From Megalonaias nervosa (lineage: Eukaryota; Mollusca; Bivalvia; Unionida; Unionidae): a stretch of DNA of 64,000 bases. Below the pieces are notes generated by a model. The model saw only the letters and a program-made list of their open reading frames with translations. It made no database searches and was not told the DNA's origin. The stretch is taken from NCBI GenBank assembly GCA_016617855.1, contig JAECUM010028771.1, positions 21,308-85,307 of the forward strand, in the 5' to 3' direction. Position 1 is the stretch's first letter. Every line of letters begins with the position of its first letter. Made by a program: the position numbers and the translations under genes. Below, one piece after another: positions 37,814 to 50,144 of this stretch.

Positions 37814-38362
37814 CTGAAAAAGACAAAATACAAAACATCATTGATTCTGTAAACAATGTCAGAATGAAGTACATGTACTTATTGGCAAGATATTTTTATA
37901 ACCAATACTCGCTTTCAGTCCCTGACACGCTGTTGTTTCTATTACCTAAATTTATAATAAAACATGTGAAGCCTCAACTCTGATTAAGAACAAATGGTGA
38001 TTGCAACAATAACTCAATTTCATTCTTATTCTCCAGTTCTTAATTATGGAATTGACCAAATAAAACTTCATCCATCAGCTTTACTGGAAATGAAGTTTAA
38101 TTAGGTGTTACATATTTCTGAAGTAGTTAGTGAACTTGCTGTTAATTAGATTTTTAAAACAGTGGAGCATAATAAAATACTGTTGTTGGGTGAAATTTTA
38201 TCTTACAAATTTCTGAAAGAAAAAATGATTGTTATAAATCATTAGTTGGAGAGGAAACCTGTTAATCATAGAAGGATAATACTAATACTAAAGCAGCAGT
38301 AAATCTGGAACAAAAATGACACATTTTCTGGTGTATTTGGGTAGAAACAGCAGAGAACTCAC
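37814..38362 (-). other. Intron 1 of the ROCO-HEPN model
   Basis: 549 bp, donor CATG|GTGAGT and acceptor TTTTTCAG. AT-rich with no feature. Confidence 0.7.
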
Positions 38363-38882
38363 CATGAACTTTGCACTTCATTATCCCCTTACTGTCGAAG
38401 TAACACTCATCTTCTACAAGATCACTGACCTCTCTACTGGCATCTGAAACCAAGAGGTATATGGCACGTCTTGTCAGGAACATCTGGTGTGTTGTGTAAA
38501 ATGTATACTGCCCGGCAAAATCCAACATTGTTAAATGTGCATATTTGTTTACATCTTGTTTTGCTTTATCGGGATTTTGTTGCAACAATTCTAATATTTC
38601 CCTTAATGGATCTGTCTTGTCATTTTCAGTGGCAACATTTTCTCCAAGCTCTGATCCAGGCCTTGTGTTTGTTTCAGACTGAGTGAGGTTGCTCTGAACT
38701 ACAGCGGAAGATGTTTCTTGTAGACTAGATGTAGATGAAAGATTTTGGCCAAAGTTCTGCTCCTGAGAACTGTGATATAGCACTTCTGTATTCTTGTCAT
38801 CATCAGCAACACGACTTATAGTACTGCCATCAGTTCTCTCTCTTTGATTTGAGCTTGCATCTAGTTCCGAATCAACAACCAT
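38363..38882 (-). CDS. ROCO-HEPN gene, exon 1 of model: Roc GTPase G3 region
   Basis: Starting at ATG 38882 it encodes 173 codons: a Ser/Gln/Asn-rich low-complexity segment (about 1-90), then LREILELLQQNPDKAKQD and LTMLDFAGQYTFYTTHQMF with the G3 motif DFAGQ at 121-125, then RRAIYLLVSDAS. The exon ends CATG|GTGAGT in phase 1. Directly before the ATG is an in-frame TGA (38883-38885), and upstream of that the frame reads IINLVKVLNENYKTG back to a good acceptor at 38943. The P-loop (G1) expected about 50-100 residues before G3 is absent. Either an upstream exon is out of view and the TGA is a second nonsense mutation, or this ATG starts a P-loop-less product. Confidence 0.8.
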
Positions 38883-40039
38883 TCACCCTGTTTTGTAATT
38901 CTCATTTAGGACCTTGACAAGGTTTATAATCCTGTTCTGAATCTGAAAACAAGAGGAACACTGAATACAGCTTTGCCTCAGGCAATCAAGCTGTAATGAA
39001 ATTTGAAAGCATAATACAGTTCATATAACTTTTTGTTTCCCTAATACATTTGGCGATGCAGCTATGCTCCTCCAGGCTCACGACAAGATCAAGTGCTGCA
39101 GTTGAGGGGTAAATACCAAGCTACTCACCACCAAATGTCTGTTGTCACATGTGTACCTCCACCGTAGTAGCATAAATTAAATGCATGAATATTTACTTAA
39201 TATAGTTAGTATGTAACATTTGTTATATTTAGCAATTCATTAAATTTGTACTATAAATTCATGAGATATGTATACATGCAAATGGAACATTGATTAGGCA
39301 TTGGTGACTTCCAGTCTTCTGCCCACTGCACACATACAAATGCCTAATGTATTTGAATCAATGGTCATTGACAAAGATTTGACCACTTTCTTGCACCCTT
39401 TTGTATATTCATTTAAGTCATTAACAGATCATGTTTACCACTTGCACCTTTGCAAAAAAGAAGGATAAGTTTCAGATCTGGAGTAAAATGGGACCATGAC
39501 ACAATAAAATAGTGGGTATGATATGTAAATATAAAAATGAAGTCCAATTATCACTTTTCTGAACATGCAGGGCCGGCATAGCCAATAAAATGCGTCTTTT
39601 AGACACTTAAGCATCCATGAAAATGAAACTCTAACAAACAGTTGTATCTGGATCCATTTAGAAGTAACCTCAAAAATTTACTTGCTACCCCACCTTCAGG
39701 TGAAAATGAAAAGAATTTCCATGGGACAATGAGTTGATCATTAATTAGTCTTTGGTTTACAATCTAATTGAATTGCTGATATTCTTTTCAGAAGTGTCAT
39801 AGTGACGCTCAATTTTTATCAGACAAAGCGGATAAAACTGTTATTAATTTGCATGAAATTCCAATGTGAAACATTTTCTTTCAAGAGGTATTATACAAAT
39901 TAATTTCATAAATGCATTCTGTCCTTATGTTTTACTCCAAAATTTAAACCAGGAACCCATACAATTATGCAATACCATATTAAGTCATTCAGCTCCAACT
40001 GTTCACATTGTTAATTTCACATCTCCCATATAACAGTTG

Positions 40040-40205
40040 TCATACACAGAGCCATCATAAGGGGCAGGTAATATGGGCAACTGCCCGGGGTGCAAACCCT
40101 ACGAGGGGGTATGCCATTTTGTGCAGTTTTGCATTTTTTTTTTTCCAAGTGGGAGGCACCAAGGGTGACACTCATCCAGGGCACTATTTCATCCAGGGAA
40201 AACTT
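40040..40205 (+). mobile_element. Possible DNA-transposon end or non-autonomous element
   Basis: A GC-rich island in AT-rich surroundings: 'cagagccatcataagggg', 'caactgcccggggtgc', then a T10 tract and 'tgggaggcacc'. The style resembles hAT-like transposon ends, but no matching inverted end was found. Confidence 0.25.
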
Positions 40206-40270
40206 GCAGTGTCTCTGGTTATAAATCTGCAGAAAATGTAGAATTAGCCTCCTGCATGTCACCTATCCTG

Positions 40271-40276
<6 letters not shown>

Positions 40277-40328
<52 letters not shown>
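40277..40328. repeat. (TG)n microsatellite
   Basis: About 26 TG dinucleotides. Confidence 0.97.
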
Positions 40329-40329
<1 letters not shown>

Positions 40330-41034
40330 TGAAATCCTCAAACTGAACACTCAGGATACATGTAATGAAATCCCCTAAAGACAAATAATTTCTTTTCTTT
40401 TCTTATTTCAATTCAATTTTTTTCCAATAAACTGAAAAAAACCTCAACTCCAAATAATGAAACATATTTTGATCTTGAATTTCAATTTTACTCTGAAATG
40501 CCCACCCCCATAATTTGAACTTCATGCAAACATGGAAATGTAATTTAGTTGTGAATTCTAATTGTGATGGCCAAAATGGAAAACAGAATGAGATTAATTT
40601 CATTTAGAACCAACTAGACACCATAATAAGTATTCATGTGAAGACGCCATGTTATGTCCATCCATTCAGGATGAATAGCGATAACAAGATTTTCAAGATG
40701 GCTACACTGGTGGCCATATAGGGGTGTTCTACAGATATTATAAACTTCAAAGAGAGTGGTGGGTGCTAAGTGAAGTTGTTTATGCTTGCAACATGCACAA
40801 TGAGGAGAATGTATGTATACCTCTATGTTGTTTTATTGTAATGTGGCTGAAATTTCTTTGGATATTGCACTTGTGGAAATTGTACATGATCTAAGCATAC
40901 AGCTAACCAAAATGACTGCTCCTTTGTGCTAAAAAAGCAGCCTAGATTAGTCTAAAAGTACACTATTTTTAGCAGTTATTAAAATAGTGAAAATACATTT
41001 TGCCTGACTGGACAATGCCATCTTCTGAAAGTGC

Positions 41035-41360
41035 AATGAATGTAAAACAATATGTTATTTGCTCTTTATTACAATTTACCTCTGAGGTCCAGGAAGTAAA
41101 AATGATCTAATGGAGGTAGCAGTTTATTTTATAGGTGAACATTTGAAGCAAGGCCAAGTTGTATCCTTAATAAACCAAAATACACTCATCAATCAAACAC
41201 CTATATAAAGGAAATAAAAAGTTCCTTTTTCACTACCTAAGACATAAAAGGTCATTTTTAAATAACTAGCATAACCAGTGAAGAAATTCTGTTAAATTCT
41301 TTTTCTTAAATATTTAACCTATGCAAAGTATGAAACTGTAGAGTGCCACCTTAAAACAAA
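41035..41360 (+). repeat. Diverged duplication, copy 1 of 2
   Basis: Shares in order 'tacaatttacct', 'gtccaggaagt', 'aaggccaagttgta', 'cactcatcaatcaa', 'agtgccaccttaaaa' with 42045-42375. Confidence 0.75.
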
Positions 41361-42044
41361 TCTGAAAGTTTGTGCAATTAGTTTTCTTATTTTCATATAA
41401 TCATGTATGTTGTTCTCAACAAATTGGTACATTAATATGGATGTTATCTATGAAAATTAGCTAATTATGGTTATTTTGCTCATGCTTACACAATATGTCT
41501 GGAGGTAGTAGTGTGTGTCATGACCTTAATCATGGGGATATTAGAAGTCTCAGAACACAGGAGTGAAGTCAACTTAAATTTAAAACCATTACATTCAAGT
41601 GAAATACATATAGTGTGAAAATGTTTCTTTTCATTCATCTGTAATGAAATTAAGAAATAAATGATCACAAGGAAAAATCACATTTTTCCATATTCGAGTG
41701 TTAGAACAATAAGCAAAGATTTTAACCTCTGACCTTCATGAACCTCACTGCTCCATTCTTTTTCAAACTGTAAAAAATTTACTGGTGACATTGCAAAAAA
41801 ATTGTGGCAAGTTTCATGTTCATGTCTTTCAGCACAACACTGGTTGCAATGCTAACAAAATAAAATGTGCATTTTTAAAATACCTCACTTTGTGTCATAA
41901 GAGGCAGGGGGACTGGGCTTGCGTGGGACTTTGATGCCAATAAATACTGTTCTGTGGAGGGGGGAATACATAGAATTATTTATCAGGACTGTTTTGATGC
42001 TTGCAACTTAAGTGTTTCAGTCATACAACCAAAATTAAATCGTA
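41361..42044. other. Spacer between the duplicated segments
   Basis: No gene or element recognised. Confidence 0.5.
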
Positions 42045-42375
42045 CCAAATGCATAAAATGTAAAAAAATGTATCCGCTCTATTCTTACAATTTACCTTTA
42101 AGTCCAGGAAGTGAAAATGACAAAGTGGAACTAACAGTTTTTTTAAAGGTGCACATCTGAAATAAGACCAAGTTGTACACTCTAAAACCCATATTACACC
42201 CATCAGTCATGCACAAAAATAAAGGGAATTAAAACTTCTTTGAACGATACCTAGGATATACAAGGTATATTTCAAATAACCAGTATAACCAGTGACGAAA
42301 ACCAGGGATATGTTTTTCAATAAAATTCAAACCCAATATAAAATACAAAACTGAAGAGTGCCACCTTAGAACCAT
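42045..42375 (+). repeat. Diverged duplication, copy 2 of 2
   Basis: Counterpart of 41035-41360 at about 1 kb offset, 'tacaatttaccttt', 'agtccaggaagtg', 'gagtgccaccttagaacc'. Confidence 0.75.
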
Positions 42376-42718
42376 TTTCAAGATATGCACTGTGGCTGCC
42401 ATATTTGACAACAGATCAAATGGAACTGTCTAGTAGATAAAGAAGATCACCCCACTAACCCCCATCAGCCACTTTCACATCAAACTAACATAACAGTTTG
42501 CTGCAATTTCCTGGCTATCTAAAATAAGACACAGAAAACGTGTGTTTCCTATTGCACTCACTTTAAATTAGGGTACGTAGGTAGGCTTTTTATATATCCA
42601 TAGCACAAGTGGATGTGACCATGGTATGTTTTTGAATTTCTTAAACAAGAAATATATAAAGGTGTTTGCAACCCCTGTTTATTTCTAAATCACCTCATTT
42701 TCTGACCTAATAGAGGGT

Positions 42719-44076
42719 ATAACATGAAATACAATGATGGGCATAACATGAAATATAGTGATGGGCATAACATGAAATATAGTGATGGGCATAACATGAA
42801 ATGTTGCGATCGGCATAACATGAAATATAGTGATGGGCATAACATGAAATATAGTGATGGGCATAACATGAAATGTTGCGATGGGCATAACATGAAATAT
42901 AGTGATGGGCATAACATGAAATGTTGCGATGGGTATAACATGAAATATAGTGATGGGCATAACATGAAATATAGTGATGGGCATAACATGAAATATAGTG
43001 ATGGGCATAACATGAAATATAGTGATGGGCATAACATGAAATATAGTGATGTCCATAACATGAAATGTTGCGATGGGCATAACATGAAATATAGTGATGG
43101 GTATAACATAAAATGTTGCGATGGGCATAACATGAAATATAGTGATGTCCATAACATGAAATGTTGCGATGAGCATAACATGAAATATAGTGATGGGCAT
43201 AACATGAAATATAGTGTTGGACATAACATGAAATATAGTGATGGGCATAACATGAAATATAGTGATGTCCATAACATGAAATGTTGCGATGGGCATAACA
43301 TGAAATATAGTGATGGGTATAACATGAAATGTTGAGATGGGCATAACATGAAATATAGTGATGGGCATAACATGAAATACAATGATGGGCATAACATGAA
43401 ATATAGTGATGGGCATAACATGAAATACAATGATGGGCATAACATGAAATATAGTGATGGGCATAACATGAAATATAGTGATGGGCATAACATGAAATAT
43501 TGTGATGGGCATAACATGAAATATAGTGATGGGCATAACATGAAATGTTGCGATGGGCATAACATGAAATATAGTGATGGGCATAACATGAAATATAGTG
43601 AAGGGCATAACATGAAATATAGTGATGGGCATAACATGAAATATAGTGATGGGCATAACATGAAATATAGTGATGTCCATAACATGAAATATAGTGATGT
43701 CCATGAAATGTTGCGATGGGCATAACATGAAATTTAGTGATGGGCATAACATGAAATATAGTGATGGGCATAACATGAAATATAGTGATGGGCATAACAT
43801 GAAATATAGTGATGGGGATAACATGAAATATAGTGATGTCCATAACATGAAATGTTGCGATGGGCATAACATGAAATATAGTGATGGGTATAACATGAAA
43901 TATTGCGATGGGCATAACATGAAATATAGTGATGGGCATAACATGAAATGTTGCGATGGGCATAACATGAAATATAGTGATGTTCATAACATGAAATGTT
44001 GCGATGGGCATAACATGAAATATAGTGATGGGCATAACATGAAATATAATGACGGGCATAACATGAAATATAAGTC
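42719..44076. repeat. 24-bp minisatellite, about 56 copies, two variants
   Basis: Unit 'gggcataacatgaaat' followed by either 'atagtgat' (variant A) or 'gttgcgat' (variant B). The period is 24 bp almost throughout; one truncated unit lies near 43700. The period is a multiple of 3 without stops, so frames of 200-450 codons open on both strands (HNMKYSDG and related octapeptides). No initiation or splice context supports translation. Confidence 0.97.
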
Positions 44077-45060
44077 ATGGTGACCTAATATGATATCACA
44101 AGTTATAAGAATTACTTTTCATAGAATAAAATGCAACACTTTGCCTTAAAAATTATTAAAAGTAGATCAGGAATTGCAAAGGTCATTTGAAATTGAACCA
44201 TTATCAGTGCCTGTCACACTTATTTAGTAACGTAAATCTTGATTTAAGTCAACTTTGACCCTAGCTGGCCTCAGTGGTCTGGGCAGGAAATATAACCCAA
44301 AACCCAAAAGGTCAAGCAGGCCTCTCAACAAAAGATTAGGATAAGGAGTCCTGGGCTCTTCACTTATGAAACCCAGGAATTTCCTGCATATTTCTGAGAC
44401 TCCCTGGCATAAACGCTGGAGTTCCTCACTTTCAAAAGAATTGAGTTAAATAAAACACCACATTCTCATTAGTTTGATAATATCAGGATAGAATTCTTAG
44501 TCATTTAAAATATCTCAGTAAAAGGAAAACATTTTTCAATATGCATAAAAATTTCTTAACCCTACAACATCACAAAAAACCCACAACAATAAAATCATAG
44601 ATGTCTAATAATGCTATTTTCCATTATGTAATTTGTTTTTAGAAAATGCTAAATGTAAATGAGTACAATGATGGCGGATACAAGATCTTGCAGAGACAAC
44701 CATTTTGCTCAAAGTTAAGTTGACACTGGTAACAGTCCTACTTCCCAAGCTAGAGCTACAATGGACCAGTATGATGCCTGCTGGGGAAGATGTGTTGGGT
44801 TATCAGAGCAGTTCATCAAATCTGAGGGCATCATTATCTGTGAGTGTGATACTGGAGTTATTCTTGGCTTAGAGATGCAGAAAAGGTGAGGGTCATGAAG
44901 GACGATTGAACCATTTTGGCCTAATCGGGCCACATGCTCACAGGGGCCCGACGCATCAGTAACTTAGAAAAAAATATATCTATAGAGAGAAAGTAATTTT
45001 AAAGCGATGGAAGAAAATGTGAAGTTCAATATCATATAAAACTTGTTTAAAAGTTTATTT
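44077..45060. other. Intergenic, little recognised
   Basis: A segment at 44.26-44.45 kb ('cctcagtggtctgggcagg') resembles a tRNA-like SINE head but lacks a B-box, so I do not call it. 44.70-44.95 kb is GC-richer, possibly the decayed 5' part of the gypsy relic that follows. Confidence 0.4.
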
Positions 45061-45189
45061 CCAAATGCCATGCTCACATGGGGCACAGTGCATAAATCCA
45101 GCAGGTCCTACCAAATGATCCAAATTGGGCTCTGCATTTGCTAAGGCCATTTCTGATAGTATATGGAACCAACCTACACAGGATGTGGA

Positions 45190-45450
45190 CTTTGCCAAAA
45201 CTATGGAAGTAATGGAAAAGAAGGTATGGGAAATGTAAAGTCACTTTACAACTAGACACTGTCAAGATGGATGAAGAAGTCATTGTTGCTGAAATCAAAG
45301 ATGAAGATTTGCTTGGTACCAATGCATTGAAAGGATCTGATGGGAAGCTAGCAGACATTATTTTGATTAAGAATAAAATCATCCTTGATGGCAAAGAGAT
45401 AGGTGTCAACAGATTGTTAACAATCAAATCAGAAGAATTAGTTTAGCTGA
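45190..45450 (+). pseudogene. Gypsy protease-like region, broken
   Basis: Reads LDTVKMDEEVIVAEIKDED, LLGTNALKGSDGK and ADIILIKNKIILDGKEI, the layout of retroviral-type aspartic proteases between catalytic site and flap end. A clear DTG/DSG was not seen. Stop at the end of this frame near 45445. Confidence 0.5.
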
Positions 45451-45939
45451 TAATTACATCATGTCTGGCTTGAGTGAACAGATTGTAGTTGTGTTTGTTG
45501 ATCGCCATAATAGTGATCTTCAGGAACGTGCATGTGATGTTTTGATTCAACCAACACTGCAATTTAAAGAAAGTTATCCCCTTGTGACGGCTTCGAGTCT
45601 TGCTGATATTAATGCTACCACTACAATAAAGATGAGGGTCATGAATCTTTTCTTATGACCAGTCTCACTGAAAAAAGGAGCTGTGACAGGTACTTCCGAG
45701 AAAGTTACACCTGGATCATTTGTCAAGGTGTTAACTCTAGAAGAAGATGAAAGTGAGCAAGGGAATGACATTGCCATCAGATGTATCAAGATAATGGAGA
45801 GAAACAACAGATACCACTCCAAGCAAGTTTCCAGACTATATAAAAAACACTTGTCAAGAAGGGAAAACTCTAATAAAGTTGCAAAGAATGCTCAAGGAAA
45901 TACACAAAAAAAACCTAGGAAAAAATATACCTGAACATT

Positions 45940-47290
45940 TTAAAGCCCTTTTTAGAGAACCATCAAATGGGAAGAAGTTTCAGCAACAGAAAGAATTAGC
46001 AAAACTGCTCACTGATTTCCGAATATTTTCTCTCAAGATGAGAATGATTTAGGACTTACAAATCTTGCAGAACACACGATTGACACAAGGAACGCAAAAC
46101 CCATAAAGAAGCTCTTCAGAAGAGTACTGATGGCATTTTGGTAATTAAGAAAAAGAAGTTATAAATAAACTGAAAACACAAGGAGAACCCAACTCTCCTG
46201 ATGATAGGCATCTCCAACTGTGTTGATCAGAATGAAAAATGGTACTGTCAGTCCATGTGTAGATTGCCAGAAATTGAATACTGTGGCAAAAGTGGATGTT
46301 TTTCTATAACCAAGAGTCAATGAATACCTTGAAGCAGTTTCAGGTGCAACATTTTTCAGTACATTAGATCTTACATCAGGATACTTTCAAGCCCCAGTTA
46401 CGGATGAAGACATCTCTAAAACTGCATTTGTGACCAAGCACGGTTTATCGGAGTTTACAGTAATGCCACAGGGTTTGACCAACAATCCCACAACGTTTCA
46501 ATGAGTGGTAGAGCTTGCATTGAAAACCTGCAGTATTATTCCTGTATTATCTATATAGATGATATCATAGTGTATGGAACTACCTTCTGTGAATATATGC
46601 AAGGACTCAAAACTGTGCTGCAACGTATACAGATGGCCTATTTGAATCTGTGACCTGACATGTGTGAACTTTTAAAGGACGAAGTTGGCTTCCTGGGACA
46701 TAGAGTCTCAAAGAATGGAGTTAGCCCTGATCCTAATAAAGTTGCAAAAATACTCCAATAGAAGGATCCAGAAAATGTGACTGAACTCCGTCACTCCTTG
46801 GGTACCTGTTCCTGCTACAGACACTTTATTCGAAATTTTTCAAAGATAGACAAGCCATTGTTTCACTTAAACAAGAAGGACAGCTCATTGGAATGGACAA
46901 AAGAGTGGCAAGCAACTTTCAGTCGGTTGAAAGGGGCTCTATCAGGATGGTTGTGATGCTGGAATAGGTGCAGTCCTGTCCCAGATTCAGAATGGTCAAG
47001 AAATGGTCACTGCTTATGCATATCAGTCACTGAACAAGTCTGAACAAAGCTACTGTGTTACAGATAAGGAGCTGCTGGTCGTATGGTACTTTATTGAATA
47101 TTTCAAATATTACTTGATGTGAAGAAAATTAAAAGAAAGAAGTGATGACCAGGATCTAAAGTGGCTGTTTAGTCTCAAAGATCCAATGGGTTGAATAGCT
47201 AGATAGCTAGAAATATTATCTGCATATGAATTTACAGTAGAGTATAGACCAGGTTCCAGAAATGGGAATACAGATGGCTTATCCTGCTGT
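45940..47290 (+). pseudogene. Gypsy reverse transcriptase / RNase H, broken
   Basis: Pieces in changing frames: IPEHFKALFREPSNGKKF, FSTLDLTSGYFQAPVTDED-like text at 46.35 kb, SEFTVMPQGLTNNPTTFQ, the catalytic YIDDIIVYG at about 46552-46575, VGFLGHRVSKNGVSPDPNK, and RNase H text DAGIGAVLSQIQNGQE. RT fingers, palm and thumb are in order, with many stops. Inactive. Confidence 0.75.
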
Positions 47291-47559
47291 TGTAATCAAA
47301 GGATATGCAATTGTTCTGATGCAGACACAAAAGAATATCTGAAATGTGGACTATGTAGGAAATGTCAGAAGAGGGTAAAAGATATGCAGAGTGGCCCATA
47401 ATCATCTGCATCAAACACTTGTAGAGTGAAAATAATTGAGCTGAATGATCAAATATGGAACGGAACTGTGGATAAAGTACATATCAAAATGCAACATTTT
47501 TGTAAACTCTTCAGTCAAGTTCTAGTAATGATCATGGTAGTTCTCAACTTGCTGAATCT

Positions 47560-47900
47560 TCCATGTTTTCCATGTCAGGGTCAGACTGGAACCATATCAC
47601 AATCATCATCTGAGTCATACTGGTCAGGTGAGACCAAGTTTAAAAAGCAGCCAAGTTAGGTTAAGAAAATGGACTGGTCAGGTGAGGCCAGGGTTGAAAT
47701 TCAGTCAGGTAAGGCTGGGAGCCTGGGAGTAAGAACTGGTCAGGTGAGACCAGGGTTAAAGGTCAACCAGATACAGCTGAGGTTAAAAGCTGGTCAGGAG
47801 AGACCAGCGTTAAAATTTGGTCACTTGAGACCAGGGTTACAGGCTGGTCAGATGAGACAAGATCTACAAGTTAGTCAACTGCAACAAAAGTCAAAATGTA
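47560..47900 (+). repeat. Degenerate repeat 'actggtcaggtgagacca' between RT and integrase
   Basis: Roughly 30-35-bp units containing 'ctggtcaggtgagaccag' and 'gttaaa', about nine imperfect copies, embedded in the gypsy relic. Confidence 0.7.
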
Positions 47901-48233
47901 ATTCCTAACAATCAAGGCAAAAGATACAAAAGTTGATATGAAAACTACAGAACATTCTCACCTTCTTCAGAGTTATGAAGTTGTCTAGTCTGCTGTGACT
48001 GAATATGGGCTTCAAAAGTTGAAGAGAAAATACAATAAAATATCAAGCATGTCCTTTGTTGCTTTAGGTTTAACTTTATGTGGAGCATACATGGATGTAG
48101 TATAGTAGCCACTCACAGTGATGCCAGCTTTATTGGATCTTACGTTCCATGGTCACAAAATTTCACTGCATTTCATATGAAGCAATTACAGCAAGAAGAC
48201 TCCAACATAGGTCCAGTTTAAAAATGCTTCCAA

Positions 48234-49500
48234 GTGAACAAAAGACCAGGTGCGCAAGAGCTTGCCACATCAAGTCCAGCTACACATCATTATGCATGCC
48301 AGTGGAATGACCTTATTTTGAAACAAAGTATTGTCTTTAGAAAGATTGATAAAAGGGATGTCTCAAGTTCATATCTCGAATTACTCATTCCTAGCTCTTT
48401 GCAAAGAGAAGTGATGTACCAGATGCATAATGGGTTACTCTCTGGGCATTTTCGGAGAAAGAGAACTAAAGAGAAGAATTTACAGAGGTCCTATTGGTAT
48501 GGAGTGAGAGAAGATGTAGATAATTGTGTTTCACAGTGAGAGGTTTGTGGAGCAAATATACCTCCAACCACCAGTCCAAGAGCACCATTAGGGTTAATGA
48601 TGGTAGGTGCACCTATGGATAAGCTGATGATGGAAATTCTTGGACCATTTTCTAGAACCCCGAGAGGAAACAAATTCATATTAGTTGTCACAGTCCGTTT
48701 TACCAAATGGGTGGAGGTATTTCCTATGCCTGATCAAACAGCTGAGACTACAGCCCAAGTTATTCTGAATGAAGTTATAAGTCGTTATGGCTGTCCTACT
48801 TATCTGCCCAGTGACCAGGGTCCAAATTAGGTAAGTAGAACTTTTGCATAACTTTGTGAATGTTTTTGAGGTAAGACCAAGAGAATAACAAGAAATCCTC
48901 ATGGTAATGGTCAAGGGGAGTGATTTAACAAGACTCTAGTCCAAATGATAAGGGCATATCCCAAGAGCAAAATGAATGAGATTTTAACCTAAGTTGCCTT
49001 TCTGCTGCACATAGAACATCAACACAAGGGAATATTGGGATGACTCCTAACTTGTTGATGTTGGGCCATGAAGTACGATTACCTGCAGAGGTCGTGTTTT
49101 GGAGTTGCGCAAACCATTTCAATGAAACTGTATCTTCCTATGGAGTCTATGTGGAACTGCTGAAGGAGAAGATGCAGAAAGGTCACAGCCAAGGTCACAA
49201 AAATTTTCAGGTTGCAGCCAAGTGACAGAAGGACAGTTATGATGTGAAACAAACACTCCAAGTTTACCAGCCTGGTGATTTGGTGTTGTATCTCTGCACA
49301 ACCAGAAGTGAAGCAGTTTGTCCAAAGTTATAGAAATCATATGATGGACCATATTTGGTCAAGAAGAAGATGAGTGACCAAAATTACCTGATCCAGTTTG
49401 ATGTTCATGGCAAAGAGAAGGTCATTCATCATGACAAAATGAAACCATATAGGGGAAACTACCCTCCTAAATGGATCAAAACTGTGCTAGATTTTCAATA
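48234..49500 (+). pseudogene. Gypsy integrase, broken
   Basis: Zinc-binding N-terminal part (QMHNGLLSGHFRRKRT then SYWYGVREDVDNCVSQ), core LGPFSRTPRGNKFILVV, TKWVEVFPMPDQTAET and LPSDQGPN, C-terminal YQPGDLVLYLCTTRSE and YDGPYLVKKKMSDQNYLI up to TVLDFQ-stop at about 49500. The acid expected in the first core position is Glu (MEILGP) rather than Asp. At least four stops. Confidence 0.75.
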
Positions 49501-50144
49501 AACAGTTCTCTCTCTCCATTGTAGTTGTTAAGAGTACTATTGACTGGTACAGTGGTGTAAGAGTAATGCAAAATATCCATTTATTACAAAATGCTTTCAA
49601 TTATTCTTTTAATACAGTTACAGCATGGCTGCCGAACACACTGAAGTGTCAAATTTCATTGATACAAAGAAGAGGGACTACTAGTGCCTGAGATGTCAAA
49701 ATTACATGGGAGAATGCATCAGAGTTATTGAACACATTTATAGTAAATATATTTGCTCTGGATTCAGTGCCATTCTATTGCTTAATTTTTATGTTTACAT
49801 GTTCAAAACAAAGTGACCTGGAACAGCAAGTTCAACACCATCCAAAGCATCAAGCAGAGGTACAAAAATTATGAAGCCAGGGTGCGATTGTAAATGAAAT
49901 GGCCATCCTACTCCAAAACCCACACCCATATGTGATACTAGACAGAGATATGAAGTGGCTGAAAAAAGCGGAGAGCCAGAGTTTATTCAATTCATGGGCA
50001 AGGAAGAGTAAGCACTCAAAGGCAGGACCCATTAGAATCAGTCTTCCAGGTAATGTGCTGGAGGAGGCCATGGTTGCAACTGGACTGTTAGAAAAGCCTA
50101 ATGAAGACACCCTCCCAGGACTGTTACACATGGAAGGACCTGGA
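49501..50144. other. Spacer between two retroelements
   Basis: An open plus-strand frame of 103 codons (49899-50210) reads LLQNPHPYVILDRDMKWL and similar. It runs into the following LTR, matches no family I know, and has no clear role. It may be remnant coding sequence of an older element into which the next one inserted. Confidence 0.35.

Larger units (their letters stand above)
38883..41034. other. DNA 5' of the visible ROCO-HEPN exons
   Basis: I looked for a P-loop exon on the minus strand and found none. Besides two short repeats listed separately, nothing is supportable. 40.60-40.74 kb carries another copy of the 'tttcatttagaaccaac' dispersed family. Confidence 0.5.
45060..49500 (+). 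mobile_element. Ty3/gypsy-like retroelement relic
   Basis: Degenerate pol in standard order: protease-like region, RT/RNase H, integrase. Frameshifts and stops occur every 100-300 bp. I found no LTR pair, so limits are set by the coding homology. It lies directly upstream of a second plus-strand element. Confidence 0.75.

Noticed and set aside
42685..44083. Long open frames of 200-450 codons with octapeptide repeats (HNMKYSDG and antisense forms)
   Set aside because: Pure product of the stop-free 24-bp period. Equally long frames occur in other phases and strands, so no frame is favoured.
44265..44450. tRNA-like SINE head near 'cctcagtggtctgggcagg'
   Set aside because: A-box-like phrase only; no B-box at the right distance and no typical tail.
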